NCBI RefSeq assembly: GCF_030272615.1 | Contig: NC_081408.1 | Coordinates: 621,236,476 to 621,300,475, forward strand | DNA: 64,000 nucleotides | Reading direction: 5' to 3' | Source of the DNA: Cryptomeria japonica | Lineage: Eukaryota > Streptophyta > Pinopsida > Cupressales > Cupressaceae | Shown here: positions 15,736 to 28,734 of the stretch, one piece after another | Position numbering within the stretch: the stretch's first letter is position 1 | How the letters are laid out: the number at the start of each line of letters is the position of its first letter | Notes under the pieces: model-generated | Database searches by the model: none | What the model saw: the letters and a program-made list of their open reading frames with translations, nothing else | What the model was told of the DNA's origin: nothing | Program-made: the position numbers and the translations under genes

Positions 15736-16268
15736 GTTTAATAATAGCACGAGGCCGATATAATTGGTTTTCAAGTCATCTCAAAGTCTTAAGTTTAAGA
15801 AAAATCAAAGAGATGTTCAAAGATGATGAAATATTTTCTCAAAATCTTAATGGTGGTAGGAAGTTTATGAGAAAAGTTTGATTCAACTTCTTCCCACTGA
15901 AATGTCTATTAAGTGTGTATAATTGTAATTACTGGTAATTCTCTTATAGGAGCAAATATGGTGTGTTTTTTCAGAAAGTGGCCTTAAAAGTTATATTAGG
16001 GGCAATAGAATTATTCTTCAAATGACTAGCTTTCCTATAAGATTGCATCCTCTCATCCTAGGGATCTACAGTTGAGCTAATTATGCTCTATACAAATCTT
16101 TGTTCCAATTAACATTTTAATTAAATAATCATTTTGTTGAGACTATAAGGTAATTGGACAAGCGTTACATATTCAATTGAGTTGAGTGTGTTCTTTTACT
16201 ATGTTTATTTCTTTATGTGAGCTTGGGTGTTTAAAGGAGACTATTATTTATGTTGGTATTATTGAAAC

Positions 16269-16272
<4 letters not shown>

Positions 16273-16354
<82 letters not shown>
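16273..16354. repeat. (TA)n microsatellite, ~41 units
   Basis: Uninterrupted TA array in AT-rich intergenic sequence. Confidence 0.98.
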
Positions 16355-16359
<5 letters not shown>

Positions 16360-16555
16360 AATTTTATTAAATGAGGATTGATCTTGGATAATTAAGCATA
16401 GATGTAAATAATTCAATTTGAAACACTTGGAGAGCATATAAATAAATTAATGTTGTAATGAAATAATTTAAAATTTAAGCTTATTATTTATCTCAAATTT
16501 TCTCCATTTTATTTGGAGTTTTTCAAGGAATTTCCCAAGTTTCTAAGAATACATT

Positions 16556-17283
16556 CTCTATGTTTGTGTTAAATTTTAAAAGTAGGTCATTCAAATTATG
16601 CCTAGAATTATGATAAGTTATATTTTTATTAAGGAAGCATTTGATGATCGAAACCTTTCAAGATATAAGAACAACATTAGATTTGCTTGTGAATGTGTAT
16701 TGTCTTTGTCTTATTGCATTTAATTTATTTATAAATATATTATTAATGAGATAATGCAACCATCCTACAACTATTTCTATTATAATACCTTTGATTCAAA
16801 ATTATCAAAGATACTTAGTAGAGTGTAAATTATTTCCATTTCTACTATACTCTTAAGCACATGAAAAATACAAGTATAAATGCTTTTTAATAACTCATCC
16901 TTTACACGTTTCAAAGGTGGATTCTTCATTTTTTTGCTAAATATAATATCTTAAACTATAATGGCATATTAAAAATATCTTAAATATATAGTACAACTGG
17001 AAATAACTTGCACTTTACTAATTATCCTTGATAATTTTGAATTTAAAGTATGAGAATAGAAATAGGTGTAATATGGTTGCATTATCTTACTAAGAATATA
17101 TTTATAAACAAAATTAAATGCAATAAGACAAAGGCAATTCACATTCACAAATAAATCTAATTATGTTCCTATAGCTTGGAAGGTTTGGATCATCAAAATG
17201 CTTCCCTAATACAAATATAAAAAATCTTAATTCTAGGCATAATTTGAATGACCTACTTAATAAAATTTAACACAAACATAGAG
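16556..17283. mobile_element. Foldback (MITE-like) element with ~295-bp arms
   Basis: The left arm, about 16556-16850, begins CTCTATGTTTGTGTTAAATT. It is the imperfect reverse complement of the right arm, about 16991-17283. Matching blocks include GGTCATTCAAATTATGCCTA and the ATTATCAAAG...ATACTT/AGTAGAG region. The central ~140 bp is unique. No coding sequence is present and no clear target duplication is visible, so the superfamily is unknown. Confidence 0.85.
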
Positions 17284-18049
17284 TCACTTACCTCTTTTTG
17301 TTCTATTGTTTTGTAGCTATTATGTTTTAGTTATTTGTTGATCTATTGATCTTAATGCTTTATCTTTTTCTTTGTACAAGGGATCATGGCCCTTTCAAAA
17401 TCCCTACTTATATAATAAAAGACAATAATTGAATTTTTATTCCATGTCAATAAGAAGTGTTTAATTTTTTTCAATAATTTTCTCATAATTATTTATATCA
17501 TTTCTTAGGATCTTTAAATGACTATCCTCTTGGGGCCTTCAAAACTCAAAGCATAAAAGATAAGATATATTTATTTATAATTGCCACATTCAATGATTAT
17601 TGTTGCCCATTAAAAATTAATCTAATACAAATCTTGTATCTATTCCTTGGAAATTGTTCAATAGTTTATTGAATATAGTAAATATTGAATAGTTTGTATA
17701 TCCTCATCAATCTACATTTTAAATCAAGGACAAATGAGATGTTTTAGACAATCCCTATCAAATTTACATCTATTTTTTAAATTATTTTATTCTTGGATTG
17801 TCATGCAATATCATGACATACTTTTATTCTAAAGAGGACAATCGAATTAACAAATTCAATCAAATTATTGCTTTTTGTCACTTATAACCCTTTAACAAAC
17901 AAAGCATTAAATTTGTTTCTTTTTGGTCCACAAGTTTTGAGTGGACACTAAATAAAACTAATGTTAACTTTTCTACCCTCTCAATGACTTCTTTGGGTCC
18001 CCTCTTCCCTCCTTTGTTAACTACTTACTGAAGTGGGATTTAAAAAAGA
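17284..18049. other. Non-coding AT-rich sequence
   Basis: Nothing supportable is seen here. Confidence 0.6.
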
Positions 18050-18885
18050 AGGTTAGTGAACTATGTGGATCATACAATAGACTAGAAGCCATTATCTGTT
18101 TGATCCTTGCCTAGCTCAATGTTGCTAAGAACAAAATCAACAGATTGTAGGCATTGGCTAAGGTTGATGCTAGAGGCTCCAATTAGGCAAATGAAGAAAA
18201 AGATGAAAGAGTTTGGTTGGTGGCAAATGAGTTGTAGAGAAGCTGGAAAAATAGGAATTGATGGACAAAAAAGTTAAGGCTCTTAGTAAAAAGATGGAAT
18301 AGGGGGATGGTAGGAAGAAGACAACTAGGGTCATCGTGGAGCTTCAAGGAAACTAGTAGAGTTTCAAGAGGAAGCTAGATGAGATGGTGACCCTCAACAT
18401 GGAAATGGCTAGAAAATATTTTGATACTCTACAAGCCATTGAAGAGGAGTTTGATAGATTGCATGTGAAGAAGAAGTTCAACATGAAATTGTCTTCTACC
18501 ACTACATTAGAGCATACTCTTTCAAGGGTCAAGGCTACTCTTGAGTCCTCGACTATCTCATCAAGAAAAGGCTCTAACAAAAGTTTATTTCTTTGAGAAA
18601 GTGAAAGTGCAAGTTCTTAGCCAAGATTCACAAGTTGATAAGCCCCCACCAGGTAGACTATTGGTTTATATCTTTTGTGGGTGGTTGTGGTTCCTTTTTT
18701 AGCATCTGGTTCTATTCTCTATTGTTAGTTGGTTCAAATTGTCTACTTGTTTTATTTTTTTTTGTCAACTGATGTTTTGTTGGGTGTTCTCACCCCTTGT
18801 GAGACCCATGGTTTTTAGCTCTATGGATGTTATGTAAAGGTTCAGGCCTCTCCCATTTTTATCTAATCAAAATAAAAAAACTATT
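18050..18885 (+). pseudogene. Coiled-coil-like coding relic with A-rich tail
   Basis: Plus-strand sequence with interspersed stops encodes a charged, helix-prone region (VEKLEK, MDKKVKALSKKME, then VTLNMEMARKYFDTLQAIEE). The longest uninterrupted part is 18384-18596. It is followed by T-rich sequence ending in CCATTTTTATCTAATCAAAATAAAAAAA-type tail. The layout suggests the 3' end of a retrotransposed copy, but I recognise no family. Confidence 0.3.
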
Positions 18886-21192
18886 AACAATTTGAGGATG
18901 ATGCAAAACAATAATTTTTTAGATTTGGTCTCTAAATTCTAATATACTAATAATTTAAAAATCATCTTACTTTTTAAATTTATAAATAATTTATTTTTTA
19001 TAATTCTTAATGAGTGGTATCATGTCACAAAACATAATTTTTTTAGAAAAAAGACAAATTCAAAGTTTCATAAATATATATCATCACCATATATATTTAT
19101 GGCATACATTTTTTGTACTATTTTACTACATAAATTTTTATTTATTATTGACTTATTTAATTTAGGTTACTTATAAATTAGAGTATTACTATGCCATAAT
19201 GTATAATTACATTTGTATATCTATTTTTATTTTTATTTTTGAAATAAGGATATTAATATAGAGATATTTTTATAATTTTACTTTGACATTTAAAAAAAAT
19301 TTCTACGTGTCTCAAATAAAAAAATTTATTTGTTAAAAGACATTCATAGAAAAATAAGACATAAATTAATAAATATATTATAAATTATACTTTTTAGGGA
19401 GCTTACTTTTTTTTTAATTGAATTGGGTAGACCCCATATAAACTACAATGCATCGAGTAAAACTTTTAACATGACTAGTGATGCTGGCATGACACACCTA
19501 GTACCACATGGGCTATGGGGAGACTAGACCTTCTAACATCATACCTACCATAGGAAGTTCTCGCCAATCAAGCCAAGCCTCTATCCCTATAGTGAGCCTA
19601 CTTTGAGGGCTATGATCCTACAAAAATTATTTCACATGGTAATTCAATTTGATAGTCCAAACCTTTCTTTAAAGTAGAAATTTCATCCAAAACTATATTA
19701 GTAGAAAGAGAAGGGTAGCATAAGAACCTTCATGAGCACCTTTAGTCAAATGTGACTTATTTTTAAGGAACCTTCTTTTGAAGATCCTTCCTATGTTGTT
19801 TTTAAAAACTAACATTCAAAAGTAGAAAAAGAGCCTTCACATGAAACCCCCACCTTTTTTTTTTACCCAATTTGCCCATGACAATTTTTTTACCTCTAGA
19901 TGAAGGAACTCATTTCAAAAGGGTTTAGCTCAATTTTATTTTCCGAAACTCATTTTTGTGATCCATCTCACAAGTGGGACATGCTATTTTGGGATCACCC
20001 TATTATCAATTTTTAAGTGAAAGACACTTTTCACAAATACAAGTCCTAATAATCAATGTCCAACTAACTCTACTAGTCCAATGCAATTCCTAAATTTTGG
20101 ATCACCTATCCTTAAAGAATCACTAACTACCTCAATATTTGCACTTTAATGTCAACAATCACTATCAAACCACTTCTAATTAATCTCATTGTGCTTAGGA
20201 TTGAACCTAAAACATAAACTTTCAAATTCAAATTATTAGACTCCCATCCTTTCCTAAAAATAGTTATGAGTTGACTTGGTGTATATATGTGTGAGTTATT
20301 ACTATATCTTGGTTTTTAAAGATATTCAATGTACAATTAATTGATATATGACTACAAGAAGGAATCATTAGAACACAATTTAATTTATAAGGGACAAAAG
20401 AATCAAAATTTGTAACAAAATCATATAAGTCATTTGCATGCTTGAAATATTGTCTCTAATCATTCACTCAAAATTACAAATTCAATCCAAATAAAGGGTT
20501 GATATAAAAGAACTTGTTCTTAAAGATTTGATTGCTTTCAAAAGGGTATTTTTAAATATTACTATCTTGATAAACATTTAGATACTAGATGTTAGGGTGA
20601 AGTACTTTTAATAAATCTTCATTTTGTCAAGTGATTTACAAATAGTTCTTGAACTTGAGATAAATTTAATAAGTTCAAGATTAAATCTGAGAGACTCAAA
20701 ATTGATTCATGATGAATTCTTAGTCTATTCTAATACAATTAATTAATCAGTTAAAAATTGATTTTTTATACAACAAAAAAATTTTATGCAACATCAACAT
20801 TAAGCTATTGTCATTATACCCAAAACTTAATATCTCTAATTTTTTAAAAAGAACATTTCAATTTATCAATCTAACTACTTATTTAAATCAAAATTACTCA
20901 TACAATCATTATTTATATTTAAGTAATTAAACTAAATTATTTATATATGATAATTTATTTCTTTAATAATGTTTAAGTGCCTATCGGTAGTCAACCCTAA
21001 CCCTCTTATCTAAATCAATGAGACGTAAATGAATTAAATTTATATTTTATTCTAGATAATTTGATATTTTGATACGGAGTGGTTTGACTTGTGGTTTAAT
21101 TAAAGATTTCAAGACTGCGTATAGAAGAAATATATAATTTCCATGTGTGTTGTCGACTTCGGTGTCCTACTCAAATAATGACATGCAAAGAA
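18886..21192. other. Non-coding AT-rich sequence
   Basis: No domain-like frame or strong repeat was recognised. Confidence 0.6.
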
Positions 21193-21262
21193 GGGCCATG
21201 CAGGGATTCGAACCTGGCTTGCCGTTATAAGTTTAGGACGTCAGCACTGATATTGATTTCTC
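21193..21262 (-). pseudogene. tRNA-like relic (3' half, possibly tRNA-Ile)
   Basis: On the minus strand a T-arm-like segment (CCAGGTTCGAATCCCTG) is followed by CATGGCCC, resembling the 3' end of plant tRNA-Ile. ATAACGGCAAG upstream resembles the anticodon-arm side. The T-stem has mismatches and no matching 5' acceptor strand or clean D-arm was found, so it is not a functional tRNA gene. Confidence 0.35.
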
Positions 21263-21954
21263 TTAGTGCCATTTTAATCCAAAAATTTTATATATTTTTT
21301 ATATGTTGAAGATTCTCTCATATCTCTACTTTTCAGTTTTTATATGTTGATGACCTGTTAATCAGGGAAATAAAACTTCTCATCGAAAACTACTCGTCAT
21401 CATATTTTTGTCGAGATTAATTTGGGTTTTTTTTTATATTAATTTCTTACGATTTAATCTTAGATTTACCATTACAGAATCCAAGTATACGCTTTAGTTT
21501 CTCTTGTAGATCAATAGCTTTTTGTGTGCTCCAGTTATTTAACTCACATAAGACCTAATATTTCATATGTTTTGGACACGGTCTGTCCCTATGAGATGCA
21601 CTAGAAAATAGTCGAATAGATTCTCCACTATAGAAAATGCACACATAGTTATGAGGTTCACTATGCTAATAGTATTGTCATTGATCTAATGAAGTATATA
21701 GATTAAGATTAGTTATTTGATCCTTAAGATCATAAGTCCAATTTATATAATAGTTTATCACTTTTTAATGTCATATTTGTTAGTCAAACAAAGAGGAATT
21801 TTCTATTATATTGTTTTTCGCAATGTTTGAGTAATAGACTATTAATGTTATCATTGAGGTCATTTGTCTTCAACATATTTTCAATTAGTTTGAAAAAATC
21901 TAATGGGCATATATCATATTATGTGAAAGTGGCATAAAAATTTCATGAAAACCA

Positions 21955-22299
21955 GTCCACCATTAGTGGACTAAGCATAGAGATTCACATGTTCTATTTT
22001 AAGAGCTTATTAATGGATATGTCATTGATCTTCAATATTATCTAAATCTTAAGGAGATTGCAAATATGTTCACTAAACCCTTAATAGAAATAAAATTTCT
22101 TCATTTACAATCTTTGTTAGACATGTACGTGGCTACTTCTTCAAGGGAATACCATGTCTTTCCATTGTCTATATTTATTTTGGGGACCTGCCTCTTTTCT
22201 CTTATAGGGCTTCTTCTCTTTAGGGGGTATTCTTTGTACATGAGTACCTCAATAGCCCTCATCTATTGTGACTCATATTTTAACTATGCTTAAGGGGAA
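21955..22299 (+). pseudogene. Plus-strand Copia RNase H end and polypurine tract
   Basis: The plus-strand frame gives the C-terminal Copia RNase H signature: NPVHH, WTKHRDSHVLF, then LKEIANMFTKPLIEIKFLHL. A polypurine tract AAGGGGAA (22292-22299) follows and an LTR starts directly after it. Upstream pol is lost or unrecognisable. Confidence 0.75.
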
Positions 22300-22526
22300 T
22301 GTTAGTGTAGGTTTATTATTTTCCTTATTTTCATATTATACTATTTTTTATTAATTTATTTAACATACATATTTGTAGTGAATTGATTATTATAAGGGTA
22401 GATGGAATCTTCCATGACTGGAATCCTCGCCTATTTTAGGTAGTTGAAGTTATTTTTCTCATTATTTAATATTGTTTATGCTCTTCTCTCTTTATTTTTG
22501 TGTATGTATGTACATACATACATATA
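22300..22526 (+). repeat. Partial 3' LTR of the plus-strand Copia
   Basis: It begins TGTTAGTGTAGG immediately after the polypurine tract, as a 3' LTR should. It is interrupted at 22527 by an LTR of the minus-strand Copia family, so its right end is not defined. Confidence 0.6.
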
Positions 22527-22880
22527 TGCAGAAGTTGAGAAATACAACTTTAGAGATCCCAAGAACACCTGCAAGCAAAATATCTGTCACAAGAGAAGAT
22601 TGGAGGCAAAAAGAAATAATGGCTCTGAAGAAGAAGATTATCATTCATAGAGGGAATTCAGTTAATGAAAAAGTACAATACAATCCTTATAAAAGGATAA
22701 TAGAAACCCTAAAGGTGTGAAACCCTAAATATGTGCAACCCTAAAGCGATAAATGTGTATTTAATAATTAGAATTAAATACCTACAATATTATTAAATGC
22801 CTAAGTTTATCTTAAGCATAGAGTATAATAGACTAATAATGAAATAAAAAATTATTAGCTAATACAAGATAACTCTAACA
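22527..22880 (-). repeat. Second copy of the 6.1-15.7 kb Copia family: 3' LTR
   Basis: The sequence from TGCAGAAGTTGAG to CTCTAACA is homologous across its length to 6100-6450, and the abutting CCCCCACTTAAG (minus strand: polypurine) matches the internal side of that LTR. The second LTR of this copy was not found in the window. Confidence 0.85.
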
Positions 22881-23333
22881 CCCCCACTTAAGATGAAGTT
22901 AGGGAGTAGCTAAAAAATTAAATGCATGGAAGAAAAATGCAACTACATGAAGAAGGCAAAAAAATTTGGGTCCCGACAACAAGGCCAAATGAGGTACCCA
23001 AGCATAACCAAATATCTATGAACCGGAGAAATAGAGAAAACCATGTGGGAAAAACCTCTACTCCAAAATGAGATGGAAAAATAAAGAGAAACACTAAATT
23101 TTGAAGAACCTGCAAACACTATTAAAGAAAAACTGTCAATCTGAAGAACCTCCACTAAAATAGAAGATGATCGGGTATAAAAGACTGTAATCTGCATGAG
23201 TGCCCTCAAATAACACTACTCGAATAAAATGGAAAACAAAGACAAACAACTGAACTTATAGATACAGATGACATAAAACACCAAATCCTGAAGAGCTTAT
23301 CCAACGAACCAAGGAAGCATTAGAACAATAGAA
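22881..23333 (-). mobile_element. 3' internal part of the second Copia copy
   Basis: The first ~200 bp matches 6451-6650, including GGGTCCCGACAACAAGGCC and GAAATAGAGAAAACC. After that it differs from the first copy. It is cut by the Gypsy element at 23334-23338. Confidence 0.7.
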
Positions 23334-23338
23334 GAAAC

Positions 23339-24982
23339 TGATGGGGTTTACCTAGGTTGCTCAACACTTCACCTAGCTGGTGTTGCTCAATTGCACCAAC
23401 TCACTAGGCCTAGTTGCTCTCTAGACCTTGAAGTCCTTCTAAATCTCTTCTAGGGCTTTATTCTTTATCTCTCTAAGGTATTTGCTTCAAATGTTTTGGC
23501 TCAGAACCCTACCAATTCATAGTGTTTCCCATGTACTCAGTTATGGCTTCTTGGCTTGAAGTTGTCAAAATGACCCCCTACCATTGTGAGATGATGCAGA
23601 GGTGTGGAGGTGTCTTCATTCATGTTTTGGATGCTTTTAGGCTCCATTTGAGGTTTGCAATCAGTAAGTTTCTTACCGATTTCAAATTCTTGCCTAGAAA
23701 AGGGCTACAAGGAATTAGCCTAATTAGGCCTCCTAAAACCGATTTTTTAGGGCTTGAGTGAAAATGGTCCAAAAGACCCCAAAAAAACTTTGGATTTCCT
23801 TCAATTATTCACCTAACCTCAATATATTTTTGAGTTTTTAGCTTCTTCTTCCAGCATTCAATTTGCTAACCCCAAAAAGAGGGTTTTGGAGGGTTTCTAG
23901 GCCTCCTAGGTGGCAGTGACAGGTCAAGCTGGGGTTTGAGGAACAAATGAAATATTCAAGGATCCTCCTTAAATTGGAAACTCTTTCCCAACTCCTTGGA
24001 AACCTTCAAAAACTTAGAAAGTGGTTTGACATTCACCCCTACACTTGGCACTTCATTTTCACCTTATTTTCTCTAGCCTGGTTGCTCCTAGACTCACCTA
24101 GAATAAGGTGACAGTCATATGAAAGCTCTTCTCCAGAACTTTCACTTGCATATATACACTATACAGAGGGTTTCCCATCATTTCCCAACAATTCGTGATG
24201 GCAACATGTGTGAAACTCATGGGGTGACCATATTTACAAGAAAACTGCTATATACAAGCCAAAACTGGCTACTTGCAAACTAAAGAAAGAAAACACTAAT
24301 GAACAGTATCTACAAAGCTCTAAGATGAACCAAAAATAAAATAACACACAAGAGAAATTCAATCCATTTTTGGATAAATAGATTCAATCCATCTTTGAAT
24401 ATAAAATGAGTAAAAACAAGCCAAAACGCTGCCAACTAGTTTGAAAATGAGTAGTTTCAGATTGTTAAGCTTGCAAAAAACATTCACCAACCTTGGTAAC
24501 CATGCAAGATATGGTTCTTATATATTTCCCATGTGTGGATTCATCCTAGGGTGTTGGACAATCCCTAAGTCCATCGCTAACCATTTTAGGACAAAAGTTC
24601 TCATGACAACTTTCAAAAGTTGTCATGACAACTTTTTGTAACTTTGCAACTTTTGCACTTTTGGTCTTTCCAACCTATAAGACCTATTCCAAGTTATCAC
24701 AAATGACTTTTAAAACTTTCCTAATACTAATTTAACCCTCCCTAATTCTTGTACCAAGTTTTGACACTTTTGACCATCAGAAAGGTCAATTGGCTACTCA
24801 AACTCACTATTTACACAAACATGCAAACTTAAGAAGCATGAACACAACTTAGGCCTACATTGACTCAAAAATATAACTCTTGGACCCTCTTGGAGTCCTT
24901 ATTCACTAGTGACTTGGCTAGGTTCAGTACAAGCCAAAATTGAAAAGACTAAACAATATAAGTCCTAGGTGCTCCTACACCA
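23339..24982 (-). repeat. Gypsy 3' LTR (1,644 bp)
   Basis: It starts TGATGGGGTTTACC and ends CCTACACCA. It is homologous throughout to 28751-30372. It includes a small palindrome around 24600-24638 built on AGTTGTCATGACAACTTT. Confidence 0.95.
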
Positions 24983-25002
24983 TTCTCCAAAACAAAAGAA
25001 GA

Positions 25003-25389
25003 TCATGTTACTTTCTTAGGAATCAGATGCTGATCAATTCCAAGATTCTTAAACTCTATCTCCATCACCCATGTAGCTTCAGCATCATCCATACCTTTCC
25101 ATTTGATTAGGTGCTCCCAATAGGCTTGATGCCTTATTTTCTTGGCAATCCTTGAACTCAAAACCTTCTCGGACTTTGGATTTGGTTTGGCTGGTAATTG
25201 AAGGTTGTTCACATCATCTGAAACCTCTAAGTGAATGAAATCTGAACCTTGAACTGGTCCCTTGTATGCAGCTAAGTCTGCTATGTTGAAAACCGGTGAC
25301 AAGCCTATGTCACTAGGTAGATCCACCTTGTATGCATTTTCTCCATACTTGGCTAGAATGGAACATGGACCTATCCTTCTCATTTTCAA
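25003..25389 (-). pseudogene. Gypsy integrase C-terminus with chromodomain
   Basis: The 128-codon open frame contains the integrase C-terminal module (IGPCSILAKYGENAYKVDLP, then FNIADLAAYKG) and a chromodomain-like end (YWEHLIKWKGMDDAEATWV). Chromodomains in this family target integration to chromatin. Stops in 25390-25530 separate it from the integrase core. Confidence 0.9.
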
Positions 25390-25530
25390 CTTGTTTGTAA
25401 CTCCTTGTTATAGCCTTTCTTTGTTTAAGTGCACCATGACAAGATCTCCCACTTGAAATTATAGGTTCTTCCTATTTTCATCAACTTTTTGTTTGAGTTT
25501 TCTTGTGCTTTCCATCAATGCTTGTTTAGC

Positions 25531-26607
25531 TCAATCATGGACCTCCTTCATTGATTGAGAAAAGTCCTCTACATATCCACTTCTTTCTGATGCACTTCCT
25601 AAGTCTCTCAACTCCAAAATGCCTCTTGGGTACACACCATAGACCACTTCAAAAGGGCTCTTGCCGGTAGTCCTATTTATGGTGTCATTATATGCATATT
25701 CACCTTGTGAGAGTACTTGATCCCATGTTTGTCCATATTCCTTAGTAAGGCACCTTAACAAGTTTCCCAAGCTTCTATTCACCACTTCGATCTGCCCATC
25801 TGTTTGAGGATGGTAGGTTGATCCAAAATAGAGGTTGGTGCCAAGATTTTGCCATAGTGTCTTCCAAAAGTGACTCATGAACTTGGAGTCCCTATCTGAA
25901 ACAATGGTCATGGGTAAACCATGTATCCTCACCACCTCTTTGAAGAAAAATTGAGAAATTTGGCATGCATCATGAGTAGTCTTGCAAGGCACAAAGTGAG
26001 CCATTTTGCCAAATTTATCCACAATGACATAAATGTTGTCATATCCCTGCTTTGTCCTTGGTAAACCTACTACAAAATCCATGCTAATGCATTCCCAAGG
26101 TCTATTTGGTATGGGAAGAGGTTTGTATAAACCAGCATTTGTAGAAGTACCTTTGGCCTTTTTGCAAACTATGCAAGTCTCCACATATTTATTCACATCT
26201 TGATTCATCCTTGGCCAATAATAGTATCTTTGAAGCAACTCTTGAGTCTTATTGACTCCAAAATGTCCACTAAGGCTGCCATTATGCTTGTCTTGAATAA
26301 GGTTTTCTCTCATTGAGCCTCTAGTCGCACAAAGCTGCCCACCTTTGAACAATAGTTCATTTTGCAAAGTAAAATCAGAATACTCACTATGCAAGTGATT
26401 TTCATACTCCTTACACACCTTGTAGGCATTTGAGAAGTATTCATCCTTTGGGTACAAGTCTCTAAAACTGTCCAAACCTATGCTTCTCAATTGGATTTCT
26501 TGGACTATCAAAAGTCTTCTACTCAATGCATCAGCTACCCGGTTTAAGTGCCCTTTCTTGTGCTTAGTGGTGAATGTATATGCCTGCATATACTCCACCA
26601 ATTTCAT
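25531..26607 (-). pseudogene. Gypsy RNase H end and integrase core
   Basis: A 358-codon open frame begins in the RNase H end (FTTKHKKGHLNRVADALSRR). It continues through the HHCC zinc finger (HFGVNKTQELLQRYYYWPRM, then CIVCKKAKG) and the catalytic core: SMDFVVGLPRTKQGYDNIYV, IVSDRDSKF, and TYHPQTDGQIEVVNRSL with the glutamate. D, D and E are all present. It is the best-preserved part of the element. Confidence 0.92.
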
Positions 26608-26974
26608 GTGTTTATGATTGAGTTTATCTTATGAGTTTAGGAAACTCAATGCTTTGTTGTTTGTATAGACTACAAATTCTTTAGGGAGGAGATAGTGTCT
26701 CCATTTCCTCAATGCCTGCACTAAAGAATACAACTCAAGATCATAAGAGGAGTACTTCCTCTTGGCATCACTTAGCTTCTCACTATTGAAAGCTACTGGT
26801 CTTTCTTCTTGGCTTAGGAGTAATTTTATAAGCTTCCTTATTAGGCAAGGATGCTCTCAGAATGAAGTCTATTTGATGGCTTATGGTTCTTTTAGGAGGT
26901 AAGGTGGCTGGTTGTCCTTCACTTACTATGCCTTTGAATTTCTTCAGCAAATCTTGTTGCTCTTTCTTGTCTTC
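26608..26974 (-). pseudogene. Gypsy RT N-terminal stub joined to RNase H
   Basis: The minus strand reads the region before RT (LPPKRTISHQIDFILRASLP, NKEAYK), then passes abruptly near 26820 into RNase H (RPVAFNSEKLSDAKRKYSSY, then LVQALRKWRHYLLPKEFVVY). All RT catalytic motifs, including the YVDD-type box, are absent. A stop follows LSFLNS. Confidence 0.9.
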
Positions 26975-27706
26975 TTATTTGGGATTCATCACAAGTGCAA
27001 ACCCTATACCTTCACCTTCCTCAAGTGTCTTTAAGAATTGTTTTTTACTCACCAAAAGAACATTAGGACCTTCTGCCCTATTTTCACCTTCTTTAAGGAT
27101 AGAATGAATCTTGAATGTGATTCCAACTTTCTTGAATGAGTATGCATTCTTGGCTCCATCATGGATAGCTTTTCTACCAAATTGCCATGGTCTTCCTAAT
27201 AGAAGATGGCATGCATCCATGGGTAGGACATCGCATAACACCTTGTCCTTATACCTTCCAATGGTAAAATCCACCCATGCTTGCTCATTGACTAGAACAT
27301 GTTGGCCTTTGTTCAACCAAGTGATTCTATAGGGATTGTTGTGAGGTATCCTTTGCAATTTGAGCTTGCTCACTACCTCTTCTGTCACAGTGTTGTCTGT
27401 AGACCCTGAATCAATGATCACCTTGCACAATTTGTCCATAATCTTGCATTTGATCCTAAATAAGGACCTTCTTTGGCTTGGCTCTTCTCTGACCGATTCT
27501 TTGATCAATGTTCTCCTTATCATCAAGTTGTTACCTACCTTTGACTCTAAGGCAACCTTTGAAGTATTTCTACTTGAAGACTCCTCTTGAAGATAGCTCA
27601 CTCTTCTTTCACCACCATGTGTCATTGATCCCTTCTCTAGACACCTATATGCTGGATGACCAAGTTTGTTACAATGGTAACACTTCATTGTTGCAAAATA
27701 TGACAA
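26975..27706 (-). pseudogene. Gypsy zinc knuckle and aspartic protease
   Basis: A 243-codon open frame starts with the knuckle CYHCNKLGHPAYRC (gag end). It carries a retropepsin region with the catalytic DSG box intact (VIIDSGSTDNTV) and the downstream LLLGRPWQF motif. The frame ends in a stop after MNPK. Confidence 0.9.
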
Positions 27707-27726
27707 ACCTCTACCTTGGCCACTAG

Positions 27727-28677
27727 ATCTTCCTCTCTAACCACTATTGGATCCCCTTCCTCTTTTTAATCCTCCTTTATTGCTGCCACTATCTTGCTGC
27801 TCTATGAGTTTAGACTCTCCGTGTGTTCTTTGTTCAGAACATCTTCCTCCAAAGCCTCCTCTATGGCCTCTATTTTCTTTTCCTCTATCTCTACCCCTAT
27901 TGTTGTTTGAGTCGCGTCTTTTTTTCAATTTTTCCTCCACCTTAAGGGAAAGTGGATAGGTTTGATGGATTTTTTTGGGCTCATTAGACTGATTTCTTCT
28001 TAGATGTTCCACTATAGACCATTTAGGTACCTAGCAACCTTGAGACTCTCTTCTTCCACTGGATGAGATCTAAGGCTAAGTTTGTGAAACTCCTTCGTAT
28101 AGCTACTTACATCAAGATCTTTTTGTCTTAAGTTTTACCTCTTCATATGAATTTGCACTTCATAGTCATCAGGGAGATAGACTTCTTTGATTTTGACTAA
28201 CATCCCTTTCTAAGAAGAGATGGGTGCGTTGCCCATTTTCTTCCTTTCATCTTGCAAAAAATTTCACCATGTGAGAGCAGCTTCTCTCATCCTTGACTTG
28301 GCTACCTTGACTCTCTAGGCTTCAGTTATTCCTTCACATTCAAAATGGTTCTCCATTCCTTCTATCCATTCTAGGACCACTTCTGCCTCCATCTTACCAG
28401 TGAATAATGGCAATCCTTCTAGTGATTCGCCACTCAAGGCCTTTAATGCCTTCAAAAAACATTCTTGCTCTAGGATAGGATCAAATTTAGGTATCTTGTC
28501 TATCTCTACCACTTCTTTATCCTTCCCTTCTTCTCCTTCCATCTTTACCAACACTTCATCTGCCTTAGTTTCTACCTCTCCAAGCTTACTCTCTAATTCT
28601 CGTAACTTCTCCTTCAGGAGTCTATTCTCTCCCTCCTAATCATCCAATTTATTTTCTAACTATGCATTGGTCACCAT
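27727..28677 (-). pseudogene. Gypsy gag (degenerate)
   Basis: The frame can start at the ATG at 28675-28677. It shows a coiled-coil-like stretch (LLKEKLRELESKLGEVETKA), the capsid region (FTGKMEAEVVLEWIEGMENH), TWWNFLQDERKK, and a basic, glycine/arginine-rich region (27737-28012) before the zinc knuckle. At least five stops or shifts interrupt it. Confidence 0.85.
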
Positions 28678-28734
28678 GTTTTGTCTCCTACAGATTCCAC
28701 TGAGGACATCTACTCACCTAGCCCAAATCTTATA

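Noticed and set aside
16186-16437. Open frames across the second (TA)n tract
   Set aside because: Microsatellite artefacts with no other coding evidence.
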